Source: Devosia sp. (GTDB lineage: Bacteria; Pseudomonadota; Alphaproteobacteria; Rhizobiales; Devosiaceae). Taken from it: DNA of 64,000 nt. The position numbers were made by a program, and so were the translations under genes. The stretch lies in assembly GCF_024707125.1 (NCBI RefSeq), contig NZ_JANQAH010000003.1, forward strand, positions 124,001 to 188,000, written 5' to 3'. The notes below the pieces were generated by a model. It did not search any database and was not told the origin of the DNA. It saw nothing but the letters and a program-made list of their open reading frames with translations. Shown here piece after piece: positions 34,574-44,472 of this stretch; position 1 is the stretch's first letter; each line of letters begins with the position of its first letter.

Positions 34574-35917
34574 TTAGTTCCCCATGATCTCGTTGATCTT
34601 CTGCTCGGCGCTGGCCAGAGCCCCGGCAACGTCGATCTGCCCGGAAATGGCGCGCGAGGTTTCGTCAGCCAAGACCTGCTGCACGGCATCGGACTTGGGA
34701 TCGCGCGGGCGCCACATGTGGCCGGTGTCGACCATTTCATAGCCCATCTGCAGCGCGGCGAAGACCGGCGTCAGCCATTCCTGCTCAGGCGTGCTGGCCA
34801 GTGTCGACTTGCGGGCCGGGAACACGCCCAGCGTATTGGAGTGCCAGACTTCGCCTTCCTTCGAGCTCAGCCACTGCAGCAGTGCCCAGGCAGCAGCCGG
34901 ATTGCGGCTCTTGTTGTTGACGGCACCGCTCCAGATGCCGCGGTGCGCGCCGGCGCTCTCGGAGCCGACCGGCATCACCTGAATGCCAACCTGATCGGTG
35001 GTCAGCGTCGTTGTCTTGGGATCGACGGCCGTGCCCTTGAACACGCTGCCCCACATGAACATGGTGGCAACCTGGCCCTGGCGGAACGCCTGCAGGGACT
35101 CGTTGAAGCTGTGGCTGGAGCCACCGGTCGGGGCAAACTTGAGCAGGTCGATATGGGTCTGCAGCGCTGCCTTGCCCAGGTCGTTGTTGAAAGCCGCCTT
35201 GTTGTTCTCATCGAGCAACTGGCCACCATTGGAGTTGAGAATGGTCTGCCAGATGGTGGGGGTCAGCACGTCGCGATTGAAATAGGTATCGACGCCCCAG
35301 GCATCGATCTGGCCGTCGCCATTGGTGTCCTGCACCAGCTTTTCGCCCTGCGCCATGTAGTCGGTCCAGGTCAGCTCAGGGGTCGGCTGCGGCACCCCGG
35401 CCTTGTCGTAAAGCGACTTGTTGTAGAACATCAGCAGGAGATTGGAACGCAGCGGCACGCCATATTGCACGCCGTTCCATTCGCTGGCCGCGAGCGGGGC
35501 AGCGTTGAAGTCGTCCCAGTCATAGCCGGCATCGGTCCACTGCGCGGCGTCCTTTTTCAGGTCGAGCAGCACGCCAGCTTCTGCGAGCTGGGGAATCCAG
35601 GGATCGTCGGCAATGATGATGTCGTAGGTCGGCTCTGGACCGGTCGCATCGAGCATGCTCTTGGCGAGCAGTTCCGGATAGGGCACGCCGTCAATGACAA
35701 CCTTGATGCCGGGATAGTGCTTGTTGAACTCGGTGACCATCGCATCCTGCCACTGGCCGGCGAATGCTTCGTTGGCGATCATGCGGATTTCAACGGGGGC
35801 TTCCGCCGTTCCGTAGAGATTGTCCTGTGCCAGAACGGCGCCAACGCTGCCCGAAACCATCAGACCGAGGCTGGCCGCGAGCAGTGCCCGCCGTCCAATC
35901 ACTGTGCAGACTGTCAT
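34574..35917 (-). CDS. ABC transporter substrate-binding protein, CUT1 family
   Basis: A 447-residue periplasmic binding protein (MalE/UgpB-like, SBP_bac_1). The N-terminus MTVCTVIGRRALLAASLGLM has a twin-Arg-free Sec-type signal cleaved near AVLAQDN. Core features are IRMIANEAFAGQWQDAMVTEF, YDIIIADDPWIPQLAEAG, GVQYGVPLRSNLLLMFYNKSLY, FRQGQVATMFMWGSVF and the late NPAAAWALLQWLSSKEG. GGGAGG precedes the ATG. Promoter site C lies 50 bases upstream. The ligand is unknown; the family name implies sugar, but the neighbouring beta-oxidation genes point to an acid-, alcohol- or ester-bearing molecule, perhaps glycosylated. Confidence 0.93.
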   Translation of the reverse strand: MTVCTVIGRRALLAASLGLMVSGSVGAVLAQDNLYGTAEAPVEIRMIANEAFAGQWQDAMVTEFNKHYPGIKVVIDGVPYPELLAKSMLDATGPEPTYDIIIADDPWIPQLAEAGVLLDLKKDAAQWTDAGYDWDDFNAAPLAASEWNGVQYGVPLRSNLLLMFYNKSLYDKAGVPQPTPELTWTDYMAQGEKLVQDTNGDGQIDAWGVDTYFNRDVLTPTIWQTILNSNGGQLLDENNKAAFNNDLGKAALQTHIDLLKFAPTGGSSHSFNESLQAFRQGQVATMFMWGSVFKGTAVDPKTTTLTTDQVGIQVMPVGSESAGAHRGIWSGAVNNKSRNPAAAWALLQWLSSKEGEVWHSNTLGVFPARKSTLASTPEQEWLTPVFAALQMGYEMVDTGHMWRPRDPKSDAVQQVLADETSRAISGQIDVAGALASAEQKINEIMGN

Positions 35918-35968
35918 TATTTCCTCCCAGTTGCAAAAGCATGCCCGCTCGCTCCTCGCCGGGCGGAT

Positions 35969-36000
35969 ATTTACTTACTGGTCGGCCGGTAAAGAGTCAA
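35969..36000 (-). promoter_or_regulatory. Promoter with TetR operator site C
   Basis: Minus-strand -35 TTGACT at 36000-35995, 17-base spacer and -10 TAAGTA at 35977-35972. The inverted repeat TTACTG-GTCGGC-CGGTAA overlaps the spacer and -10 as at site B. It drives the binding-protein gene and probably DUF2804 copy 3. Confidence 0.75.
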
Positions 36001-36156
36001 TCGGCGACATTTCCTTAAGTGAGGAGGATGAGTGCGAAGATTTTTGGGGGCCAGCGTCGCCGCGTCACGGGGACGTCTCCCCGTCATGCGGCGGCTACGG
36101 GCATCCCGGCGAAGGCCGCCAGATGTTTGGCGGAGCTGTGATTTTCGGAACTTCGG

Positions 36157-36507
36157 CTAGCTCCGCTTGATCTTTTCCATCGCCTTGCCCTTGGCGAGTT
36201 CGTCGATGATTTTGTCGAGGTAGCGGAGTTCGCGCATCATCGGGTCTTCGATCTCTTCCACGCGGATGCCGCAGACGACGCCCTTGATCAGTGATCTTGC
36301 CGGGTTCAGCTGCGGAGCGTGGTTGAAGAAATCCTCGAAGGTGGTCTTCTTTTCCAGTTCCTCATGGAGGGTCTGCTGGCTGTGTCCGGTCAGCCAGCAG
36401 ATGAGTTCGTCGACCTCGGCCTTGGTCCGCCCCTTCTTCTCCGCCTTCGTGATGTAGTGCGGATAAACGCTCGCGACGCTGATGGAGAAGACACGGTGGC
36501 CGGCCAT
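36157..36507 (-). CDS. DUF2200 family protein
   Basis: A 116-residue soluble protein with the DUF2200 core: [57 protein letters not shown] and [29 protein letters not shown]. The family is widespread, small and of unknown function. AAAGGAAACG precedes the ATG. It lies 13 bases downstream of adenine deaminase and ends the dipeptidase-ade-DUF2200 operon. Confidence 0.88.
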   Translation of the reverse strand: MAGHRVFSISVASVYPHYITKAEKKGRTKAEVDELICWLTGHSQQTLHEELEKKTTFEDFFNHAPQLNPARSLIKGVVCGIRVEEIEDPMMRELRYLDKIIDELAKGKAMEKIKRS

Positions 36508-36520
36508 GGTCGTTTCCTTT

Positions 36521-38320
36521 CTAGTCGAAGAGCGGCGCCAAGGTCATTTCGGGCACTTTTACCAGGCCCTTGTCGGTGATGCGGATTTCCGGGATCACCG
36601 AGAGCGGGATGAGGTTGAAGCCCATATAGGGGATGGTGCAGCCGACCTGTTGCCAGGCCTTTTTGAGGGCCTGGTTTTCGGTCGCGACTTCGTGGACGCG
36701 CTTGTCGGACATGAGGCCGGCGACCGGGAGGGCGACGAAGGCGAGCACCTTGCCATCTTCGACCACGACGATACCGCCATTGGCGGCTTCGATGGTTTTG
36801 AGGGCGAGCTGCATGTCGGCTTCGTTGGTGCCGGCCAGGATGATGTTGTGGCTGTCGTGGCCGACACTGGAGCCGACGGCGCCGTTCTTGATGCCGAAAT
36901 CGTGCAGGAGGCCATAGGCGATGCCGCCATTGGACTTACCGTGGCGCTCGATGACGGTGACAAAGCTGAGATTGTCGCGTTCGAGGATGGTTTCCCAGTC
37001 ATTGGCCGGGGCGATGTCCACCTTGCGATGCGGCAGGATGATACCGGGCATTTCGATGCCGATGGCATTGGCGGTGACGGCGCCGCTTGGCAGGTCGGGC
37101 ACGAGTTTTAGCGACTTGGGAAGGTGGACGGTGTTGTAGGCCGCGTCGGGGTAGCGATAACGCTGGTTGAGCGTGTCTTCCAGCAAGGGCGTGACCTTCC
37201 GGTCTTCGACCATCAGCGCGCCGCCATACCAGGTGTTGACCGGCTTCAGATCATCATCGAGGAGGACGAGATCGGCGCGGCGGCCGCCGCCGAGGCCGCC
37301 GATTTCATCGCCCATGCCGAAGCGGGTGGCGCCGTGGAGCGAGCCCATGGACCAAGCCTGTTCGGGTTTGACGCCGCAGCGGATGGCTTCGCGCACGACC
37401 CAATCCAAGCCGAAGCTGAGGAGATCGTCGGCGTCGCGATCGTCGGTGCAGACGCAGTAGCGCTTGTGGCTGGCGCCAAGTTCGGTGATCGGCTTGATGG
37501 CTTCGACGATGGAATTCCATGGCGTCGCCGGATTGCCGCCGCGGAGAAAGACCCAGATGCCGGCATCGACGAAGTCGTCGGAAATATCGCGGTCGATCGC
37601 TTCGTGGGTATCGGTGACGCCAGCGGCGGCATAGGGGGCGACGAATTCGCGGCCGTAGATGTGGCCGGAGACCGGGCGGCCGCGCTTGAGGGCTTCGGCG
37701 ATGATGGCGTGGCTGCGCGGATCGCCCATGGCGACGGGGACGAAGTCCATCTTTTCGCCGAGAGCTACGGCTTCGGGCCACTTGTCGAAGAGGGCGCCGA
37801 TCTTTTCGGGGGTCAGGTCGCCGCCGGCGGTTTCGAGTTCGGGCGAGGTGGCGGGGACCGTTGAAGGGACGGTGAGGAAGATCGAGAGAGGGGCGAGGCG
37901 GGCGTCTTCGAGCATGGCTTCGACGCCGGCCACGTCCATGACGTTGCCGATCTCGTGGCTGTCGCAGAAGATCGTCGTGGTGCCATTGAGCAGGGCCGCC
38001 TCGGCATAGGCGCAGGCGGTGACCATCGAGCTTTCGATGTGGATATGGGGATCGACGAGACCGGGGGCGATGATGCCGCCTTTGGCGTCGTAGAGCGCCT
38101 TCGGGGCCGGGCCGAGCTTGTAGGAGCCGGCCGGTTTGACCGCGGCGATGCGGCCGCCGGAGAGCCAGATTTCCTTGTCGCTGGCGATGCGCTCGGAATA
38201 GGTCGAGAGCATGCGCGCGCCAGTGATGACGAGATCGGCGGGCGCCCTGCCCCCGGCGACGGCGGCGAGCGTGGTGATCTGGCTATGAAGCGGGGCTACG
38301 GAGAAGCGGGTAATCGCCAT
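36521..38320 (-). CDS. ade: Adenine deaminase
   Basis: A 599-residue amidohydrolase-superfamily enzyme that converts adenine to hypoxanthine in purine salvage. It shows the composite layout with [19 protein letters not shown] (metal His pair), [34 protein letters not shown] and the C-terminal [21 protein letters not shown]. Catalytic residues of the bacterial Ade family appear intact. It is 3 bases downstream of the dipeptidase gene, in one operon, which suggests salvage of nutrients from nucleic acid and peptide breakdown. Confidence 0.94.
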   Translation of the reverse strand: MAITRFSVAPLHSQITTLAAVAGGRAPADLVITGARMLSTYSERIASDKEIWLSGGRIAAVKPAGSYKLGPAPKALYDAKGGIIAPGLVDPHIHIESSMVTACAYAEAALLNGTTTIFCDSHEIGNVMDVAGVEAMLEDARLAPLSIFLTVPSTVPATSPELETAGGDLTPEKIGALFDKWPEAVALGEKMDFVPVAMGDPRSHAIIAEALKRGRPVSGHIYGREFVAPYAAAGVTDTHEAIDRDISDDFVDAGIWVFLRGGNPATPWNSIVEAIKPITELGASHKRYCVCTDDRDADDLLSFGLDWVVREAIRCGVKPEQAWSMGSLHGATRFGMGDEIGGLGGGRRADLVLLDDDLKPVNTWYGGALMVEDRKVTPLLEDTLNQRYRYPDAAYNTVHLPKSLKLVPDLPSGAVTANAIGIEMPGIILPHRKVDIAPANDWETILERDNLSFVTVIERHGKSNGGIAYGLLHDFGIKNGAVGSSVGHDSHNIILAGTNEADMQLALKTIEAANGGIVVVEDGKVLAFVALPVAGLMSDKRVHEVATENQALKKAWQQVGCTIPYMGFNLIPLSVIPEIRITDKGLVKVPEMTLAPLFD

Positions 38321-38323
38321 GGT

Positions 38324-39709
38324 TCAGGCCTCGGAGAAAGCGTGGAGGATGCGCACCCAGGAGCGAATGCCCTTGTGGAAGCTCGATAGGTCGTATTTTT
38401 CGTTGGGGCTATGGATGCGGTTGTCGAACCGGGCAAAGCCGATGAGGAGGCTGTCCATGCCGAGGCGTTCCTTGAACTCGCCAAGGATCGGGATCGAGCC
38501 GCCGGTGCCGGCCAGCGCGGTTTCGCGCTGCCATTCTTCGGTCAGGGCGTGCTTGGCCTTGGTGAGCAGGACGCCGTCGAGGGGCATGGATCGCGCGGCG
38601 GCGGTGCCATAGGCCTTGAAGGTGACCGAGCAATCGGCCGGGATGCGGGCGCGGACGAAGTCGCGGAAGATTTCGCGGATGCGGTTGGGGTCCTGACCGT
38701 CAACGAGGCGGAAGGAGATTTTCGCGCCCGCCTTGGCGGGGATGACGGTCTTGAAGCCGTCGCCGGAATAGCCGCCCCAGACGCCGTGGACTTCGGCGGT
38801 CGGGCGGGCCCAGACCTGTTCGAGGACCGAGCGGCCCTGTTCGCCGGCGGGGATAGAAAGGCCGATATCGCCGAGGAACTTTTCGGCGTCGAAGGGAAGA
38901 CGCTCCCACTCGGCTTTGTTGGCTTCGGGGAGTTCGGTGACGCCGTCGTAGAAGCCGGGAATGGCGACGCTGCCATCGTCGCTGCGGAGCTGGCCGAGAA
39001 TGGTGGAGATGAGTTGCACGGCATTGCGCGCGGCGCTGCCGAACATGCCGGAATGGAGATCGCGGTCGGCGGTGGTTACCTCGAATTCTTCGGAGACGAA
39101 GCCGCGCCACATGGTGGTGATGGCCGGGGTTCCGCGGTCCCACATGTCGGTGTCGCAGACGAGGATGGTGTCGGCGCGGAGGTCATCGGCATTGGCGGCG
39201 AGGAATGGCCCGAGCGAGGGCGAGCCGGCTTCTTCTTCGCCTTCGAAGAGCATGGAAATGCGGATGGGGAGGCTGCCAGTGACCGCCTTCCAGGCGCGGC
39301 AGGCTTCGATGAAGGTCAGCAACTGCCCCTTATCGTCGGAGGCGCCGCGGCCGGTGATGAAGGTTTCGCCATCGGGCTGGGGAACCAGCGTGGGTTCGAA
39401 GGGCGGCGTATTCCAGAGGGCCAGCGGATCGACGGGCTGCACGTCGTAATGGCCGTAGAAGAGGACGTGTGGGCCTGAAGTGACAGGGCCGTGGCCGACG
39501 ACCATGGGGTGACCGGCCGTGTCGCGGACCGTGGCATCGAAACCGAGGCTGGAAAGTTCATCGCGCAGCCATTCGGCAGCACGGCGGCAATCGGCGGCAT
39601 ATTGGGGTTCGGTGGAAACGGAGGGAATGCGGATCAGCTCGAAGAGCCGCTCGAGGCTGGCATCGAGTTGCTGATCGGCTTGGGCGAGAACGGCATCAAG
39701 TGTGGTCAT
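38324..39709 (-). CDS. M20-family dipeptidase (CNDP-type)
   Basis: A 461-residue zinc peptidase of the M20/M25 family. Metal and catalytic motifs are LFYGHYDVQPVDP (His, catalytic Asp), TGRGASDDKGQL (bridging Asp), FEGEEEAGSPS (catalytic Glu pair) and VCDTDMW; a dimerisation domain follows. The carnosinase-like branch hydrolyses a range of dipeptides in the cytoplasm. First gene of the dipeptidase-ade-DUF2200 operon, divergent from an aldo/keto reductase. Confidence 0.9.
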   Translation of the reverse strand: MTTLDAVLAQADQQLDASLERLFELIRIPSVSTEPQYAADCRRAAEWLRDELSSLGFDATVRDTAGHPMVVGHGPVTSGPHVLFYGHYDVQPVDPLALWNTPPFEPTLVPQPDGETFITGRGASDDKGQLLTFIEACRAWKAVTGSLPIRISMLFEGEEEAGSPSLGPFLAANADDLRADTILVCDTDMWDRGTPAITTMWRGFVSEEFEVTTADRDLHSGMFGSAARNAVQLISTILGQLRSDDGSVAIPGFYDGVTELPEANKAEWERLPFDAEKFLGDIGLSIPAGEQGRSVLEQVWARPTAEVHGVWGGYSGDGFKTVIPAKAGAKISFRLVDGQDPNRIREIFRDFVRARIPADCSVTFKAYGTAAARSMPLDGVLLTKAKHALTEEWQRETALAGTGGSIPILGEFKERLGMDSLLIGFARFDNRIHSPNEKYDLSSFHKGIRSWVRILHAFSEA

Positions 39710-40993
<1,284 letters not shown>

Positions 40994-41011
40994 GAGGAAA
41001 TCGAATTGTTG

Positions 41012-41031
41012 CTGGGGCCGTCTGGCCCCGG
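41012..41031. terminator. Hairpin between convergent genes
   Basis: An 8-bp stem CTGGGGCC/GGCCCCGG with one G-T pair and loop GTCT, between the convergent stops of the aldo/keto reductase and the antiporter. There is no T-run on either side, so it may only stabilise the two mRNA ends. Confidence 0.4.
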
Positions 41032-42690
41032 CTAGAGGCGGCTTACACCCTTGGTCATGCCGTCCATGAGAGCCTGTTCGAGGTCCATCTGTTCGAGGAC
41101 TTCGCGCAGGACCATATCGTCCAGCTCCCGCGCATCGCGGGCGGCGATCAGGCGCTTGCGGCGCGCGTCGAGCAAAAGCCGGCCGAGTTGATAGGCTTCG
41201 TCGGGATCAAAACCCCAGCCCCGCTCCTGTGCTTCTTCCTCCTCTTCCTCCTCGGAGGCGCGATCGGCGCGCCTGGCCATGGCTTCAGCGAGGCGCTGCG
41301 ATCGGGGTGAGGTATGGGTGAGACGGAATTCTGCCAGGGCATCGGCGTTGGCCTCGTGCGCCAGGCGACGGGCCAACTGGTGTTGCTCTTCGGCATAGGC
41401 CTTGTCGTCGCCGTCTTCGAGGCTGAGGCGCTCGATGAGCCAGGGCAAGGAGATCCCCTGGACAAGCAGCGTCGCTATGGTGACGAGGAAGGCCAGCGCG
41501 ACGATGGCTTCCCGGTAGGGGAAGGATTCGCCTGATACCGTCATGAAGGGAATACCGGCAGCAGCCGCAAGCGTGACGACGCCACGCATACCGGTCCAGG
41601 AGAGGACGGCATTTTCTTTCCAGGTCAGCGGCGTTTCCGGCGTCGGAGGCGGACGGCGCTCGGGTCGTCTACGTGGTTCGGCCAGCCTTTGCATGACGGC
41701 ACGGTGACGTCGGCGGGCCATGACGGCCGTGACAAAGACCCAGGCGAAGCGCACGACAACAGTGGTGACGAAAATGGCGATGCCAGCGAGGAGCAGGTCG
41801 CTGATGTCGAGCCCGGCGTCGAATGCGTCGTCGATGACGAAGCGCAGTTGCAGGCCGATATAGGCAAAAACGAAGGTTTCGAGCAGCGTGTCGATGGTGC
41901 GCCAGAACTGGCGTTCCTGCATGCGCTCTTCGTAGCCGGACTGGGTGCCGTGATGCCCGAGGGCGAAGCCGGCGGCGACCACTGCGAGTACGCCCGAGGC
42001 GTGCAGCTCTTCGGCGACGAGATAGGCCGCGAAGGGCACGATGACCGAGACGACGGTGGCCAGGGACGGATTGGCGAGGCGTCGGCGGGCGAATTGGGCG
42101 CCGTGGCCGATGACGAGGCCCAGTATCACCCCCACCACGGAAGCGTAGAGGAAATAGAGAGCCGTGTTGTCGATGAAAGCATGCGTGCCAGCCGTGGTTG
42201 CCACGGCTACGGCGAGAAGGGTCAGGGCCGCGGCGTCGTTGATGAGGCTCTCGCCTTTCAGCACGGTCATGAGACCTGATGGCAGGCCGGCCTTGCTGCC
42301 TATCGCAATGGCGGTGACGGCATCGGGTGGCGCGACGATGGCGCCGAGCACGAGCGCTGCGGTGATCGGCATGCCGGGGACTGTCCAGGTGGCGACGACT
42401 GCCACTGCTACGGCGGAGGCAAAGACCAGAAACACGCCGAGATTGACGATTGAGCCGAGGCGCTTGGCAAAACTGGTGAAGGAGAAATCGGACGCGGCAG
42501 AAAAGAGCAGCGGCGGCAAGACGATGCCGAGGATGATCTCGGGCTCGAGTTCGAGGCGGTGGAGACCGGGAATGAACGAGGCGCCGAGCCCGACGATGGC
42601 AACCAGCAAGGCCGGCTGAAAATTGCTGCGCTCGGCGAAGGCGGAGATGCCGATGGCAACGATGATGACGACGAGGGTTTCGGCGAACAT
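41032..42690 (-). CDS. Na+/H+ antiporter, CPA1 family
   Basis: A 552-residue monovalent cation:proton antiporter. About twelve TM segments occupy residues 1-410, with the ion-binding GAIVAPPDAVTAIAIGSKAG and GESLINDAAALTLL (conserved Asp residues). A cytoplasmic C-terminal tail of about 140 residues is highly charged, with a Glu-rich stretch (RASEEEEEEEAQERG). The ATG at 42690 has GGGAG at 6 bases. It likely exports Na+ or K+ for pH and salt homeostasis in the inner membrane. Confidence 0.9.
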   Translation of the reverse strand: MFAETLVVIIVAIGISAFAERSNFQPALLVAIVGLGASFIPGLHRLELEPEIILGIVLPPLLFSAASDFSFTSFAKRLGSIVNLGVFLVFASAVAVAVVATWTVPGMPITAALVLGAIVAPPDAVTAIAIGSKAGLPSGLMTVLKGESLINDAAALTLLAVAVATTAGTHAFIDNTALYFLYASVVGVILGLVIGHGAQFARRRLANPSLATVVSVIVPFAAYLVAEELHASGVLAVVAAGFALGHHGTQSGYEERMQERQFWRTIDTLLETFVFAYIGLQLRFVIDDAFDAGLDISDLLLAGIAIFVTTVVVRFAWVFVTAVMARRRHRAVMQRLAEPRRRPERRPPPTPETPLTWKENAVLSWTGMRGVVTLAAAAGIPFMTVSGESFPYREAIVALAFLVTIATLLVQGISLPWLIERLSLEDGDDKAYAEEQHQLARRLAHEANADALAEFRLTHTSPRSQRLAEAMARRADRASEEEEEEEAQERGWGFDPDEAYQLGRLLLDARRKRLIAARDARELDDMVLREVLEQMDLEQALMDGMTKGVSRL

Positions 42691-42995
42691 GATGGCTCCC
42701 GGAAGCGAACCCGTCTCTCGCGGCAGCGGGGCGGTGAGCCCCACTAAAGCAAATAGATCACGGTTGCATCTAGGCCAGAAGCAAATCCGGCAAATTTGGC
42801 GTCGTCAGGGTGAGAAGTGCGGCGGCAGGCGCCATCTCCGACAAAGGTCGCATTTCACATTCTGTCAGCAGAATTAAGAATGTTGACGCCCAATCTCCAA
42901 TGTGGTGAGGTTTATGGGCAAAATCTGTCGACAGTTTTGAGCGCAACCGGAGGAGACGGCATGATGCCGCAAAACGGGCGCTCGGGAGGATCAGA
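42691..42995. other. Divergent intergenic region, antiporter / tctC
   Basis: About 300 bases without a gene between two divergent units. The end holds the tctC ribosome binding site (GGGAGGA). No riboswitch, repeat or confident operator was seen; a GntR-controlled tct promoter would be expected here. Confidence 0.4.
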
Positions 42996-43952
42996 ATGAA
43001 GTTTACCAAGACGCTCGCCGCGCTGGCCATGACGGCGGTGCTGGGAACTGGCGCAGCCAGCGCCCAGGTCAATGTCATGCTGCCCGCCAATCCCGGCGGT
43101 GGCTGGGATGGCACGGGTCGTCAGGCGTTCCAGGCGCTCAATGATGCCGGCATCTATACCGGCGGCGTCAATTTCACCAATACCGGTGGCGCCGGTGGTA
43201 CGGTTGGTCTCGCCGAATTCCTCGGCACCTCGACGGGTCAGCCCGATGCGCTGGCTGTGTTCGGTGCCATCACCGTGGGCGCGATCAAGCTCAACAATTC
43301 GCCGATCAATCTCGCCGAATTCCGCCCGGTTGCCCGCCTGACCGCTGAATATCTGGTGATCGCCGTTGCGGCGGATTCGCCGTACAACACGCTGGCCGAC
43401 CTCGTTGCCGGCATCAAGGCTGATCCGGGTGCGGCAGCTCTCGGCGGCGGTTCTGCCGGTGGCGTCGACCACATCTCGCTCGCACTGCTGGCACAGGCCG
43501 GTGACATTCCGGTTGCCGACCTCAACTACATTCCGCAGACCTCGGGCGCTGAAACCGTGACGGCCATCGTCAATGGCACGCTGACTGCCGGTGTTTCGGG
43601 CACTTCGGAATTTGCCCAGTTCGCCGAACAGGGTCGCATCAAGATCCTCGGCGTGACCTCTGCCGAGCGTCGCCCCAACCTGCCTGACGTGCCGACCTTC
43701 CACGAAGCCGGTTATGACGTCGAGATGGCCAACTGGCGCGGTATTCTGGCCGCTCCGGGCGCTCCGGACGACAACTATGCCGTCTGGGTCGAGAACTTCA
43801 CCAAGCTCTCGCAGAGCGATGCGTGGAAGGCCGTTCTCGAAGCGCAGGGCTGGGAAGACTACTTCCTCGCCGGTGACGAATTCGGCGCCTTCATTGCCGA
43901 AGAAACCGAGCGTCAGGGCCAGATCCTGAAGGACGCCGGCCTTGTCAACTGA
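42996..43952 (+). CDS. tctC: Tripartite tricarboxylate transporter substrate-binding protein
   Basis: A 318-residue periplasmic protein of the TctC/Bug family. Signal peptide cleaved near ASAQ; the family pattern is seen in VMLPANPGGGWDGTGRQAFQ (ligand carboxylate site), NTGGAGGTVGLAEF, LGGGSAGGVDH, SGAETVTAIVNG and the late PTFHEAGYDVEMANWRG. It captures a carboxylate for the TctAB membrane complex. Start has GGGAGGA at 5 bases. First gene of tctCBA-prpD. Confidence 0.93.
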   Translation: MKFTKTLAALAMTAVLGTGAASAQVNVMLPANPGGGWDGTGRQAFQALNDAGIYTGGVNFTNTGGAGGTVGLAEFLGTSTGQPDALAVFGAITVGAIKLNNSPINLAEFRPVARLTAEYLVIAVAADSPYNTLADLVAGIKADPGAAALGGGSAGGVDHISLALLAQAGDIPVADLNYIPQTSGAETVTAIVNGTLTAGVSGTSEFAQFAEQGRIKILGVTSAERRPNLPDVPTFHEAGYDVEMANWRGILAAPGAPDDNYAVWVENFTKLSQSDAWKAVLEAQGWEDYFLAGDEFGAFIAEETERQGQILKDAGLVN

Positions 43953-44469
43953 CGAGCGCAACACGACTGAAGGGGGCAGCCCAGCGGCTGCCCCCGCTTC
44001 TCCCAAACCCTATTGGATCGGCATCGGCCTGATGGCGATGGGCGCGGTGTGGCTCTATGCCGGTTTCGGACTGCCGCAGGGCGCGCGCTATGCTGCCGTG
44101 GGGCCGGGCCTGTTCGTGACGCTTGCCGGCGGGGGCTTGCTTATTCTCGGCGCCATTTTGGTGCTGCAAATCTGGCGCGGTGAGACGTTTGAGGCGCAGG
44201 ACGCTGAAGATGCCGACGGCTCGACCAAGATGGACAAGCGGGCTTTTCTGACGGCCCTCGTCGCCGTCGCCTTGCCGATCGTCACCATGGGGCCGCTGGG
44301 CATGCCATTTACCGCGACGCTTTCTTTCGTGCTGGTTGCCAATGCTTTTGGCTCGCGCCGCTGGTGGCTCGACCTCATCTGCGGCGCCATACTGGCTTGC
44401 GCTGCCTGGTTCCTCTTCAACCAGCTCGGGCTGCAACTGGGCCGGTTCTTCCCGCCTCTGGGAGTGTAG
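43942..44469 (+). CDS. tctB: Tripartite tricarboxylate transporter small membrane subunit
   Basis: A 175-residue TctB-family protein with four predicted TM segments, including PKPYWIGIGLMAMGAVWLYAG and AVGPGLFVTLAGGGLLILG. The small subunit assists TctA in the membrane. The start is uncertain: a TTG at 43942 overlaps tctC by 11 bases and no upstream ATG exists. Position between tctC and tctA supports the call. Confidence 0.87.
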   Translation: MSTDERNTTEGGSPAAAPASPKPYWIGIGLMAMGAVWLYAGFGLPQGARYAAVGPGLFVTLAGGGLLILGAILVLQIWRGETFEAQDAEDADGSTKMDKRAFLTALVAVALPIVTMGPLGMPFTATLSFVLVANAFGSRRWWLDLICGAILACAAWFLFNQLGLQLGRFFPPLGV

Positions 44470-44472
44470 GAC

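Noticed and set aside
36028..36141. Possible 37-residue open frame starting MSAKIFGGQRRR between the binding-protein promoter and DUF2200
   Set aside because: The GAGGAGG box is only about one base from the ATG, the product is short and Arg-rich with no recognisable family, and the region also holds a hairpin near 36067-36084.
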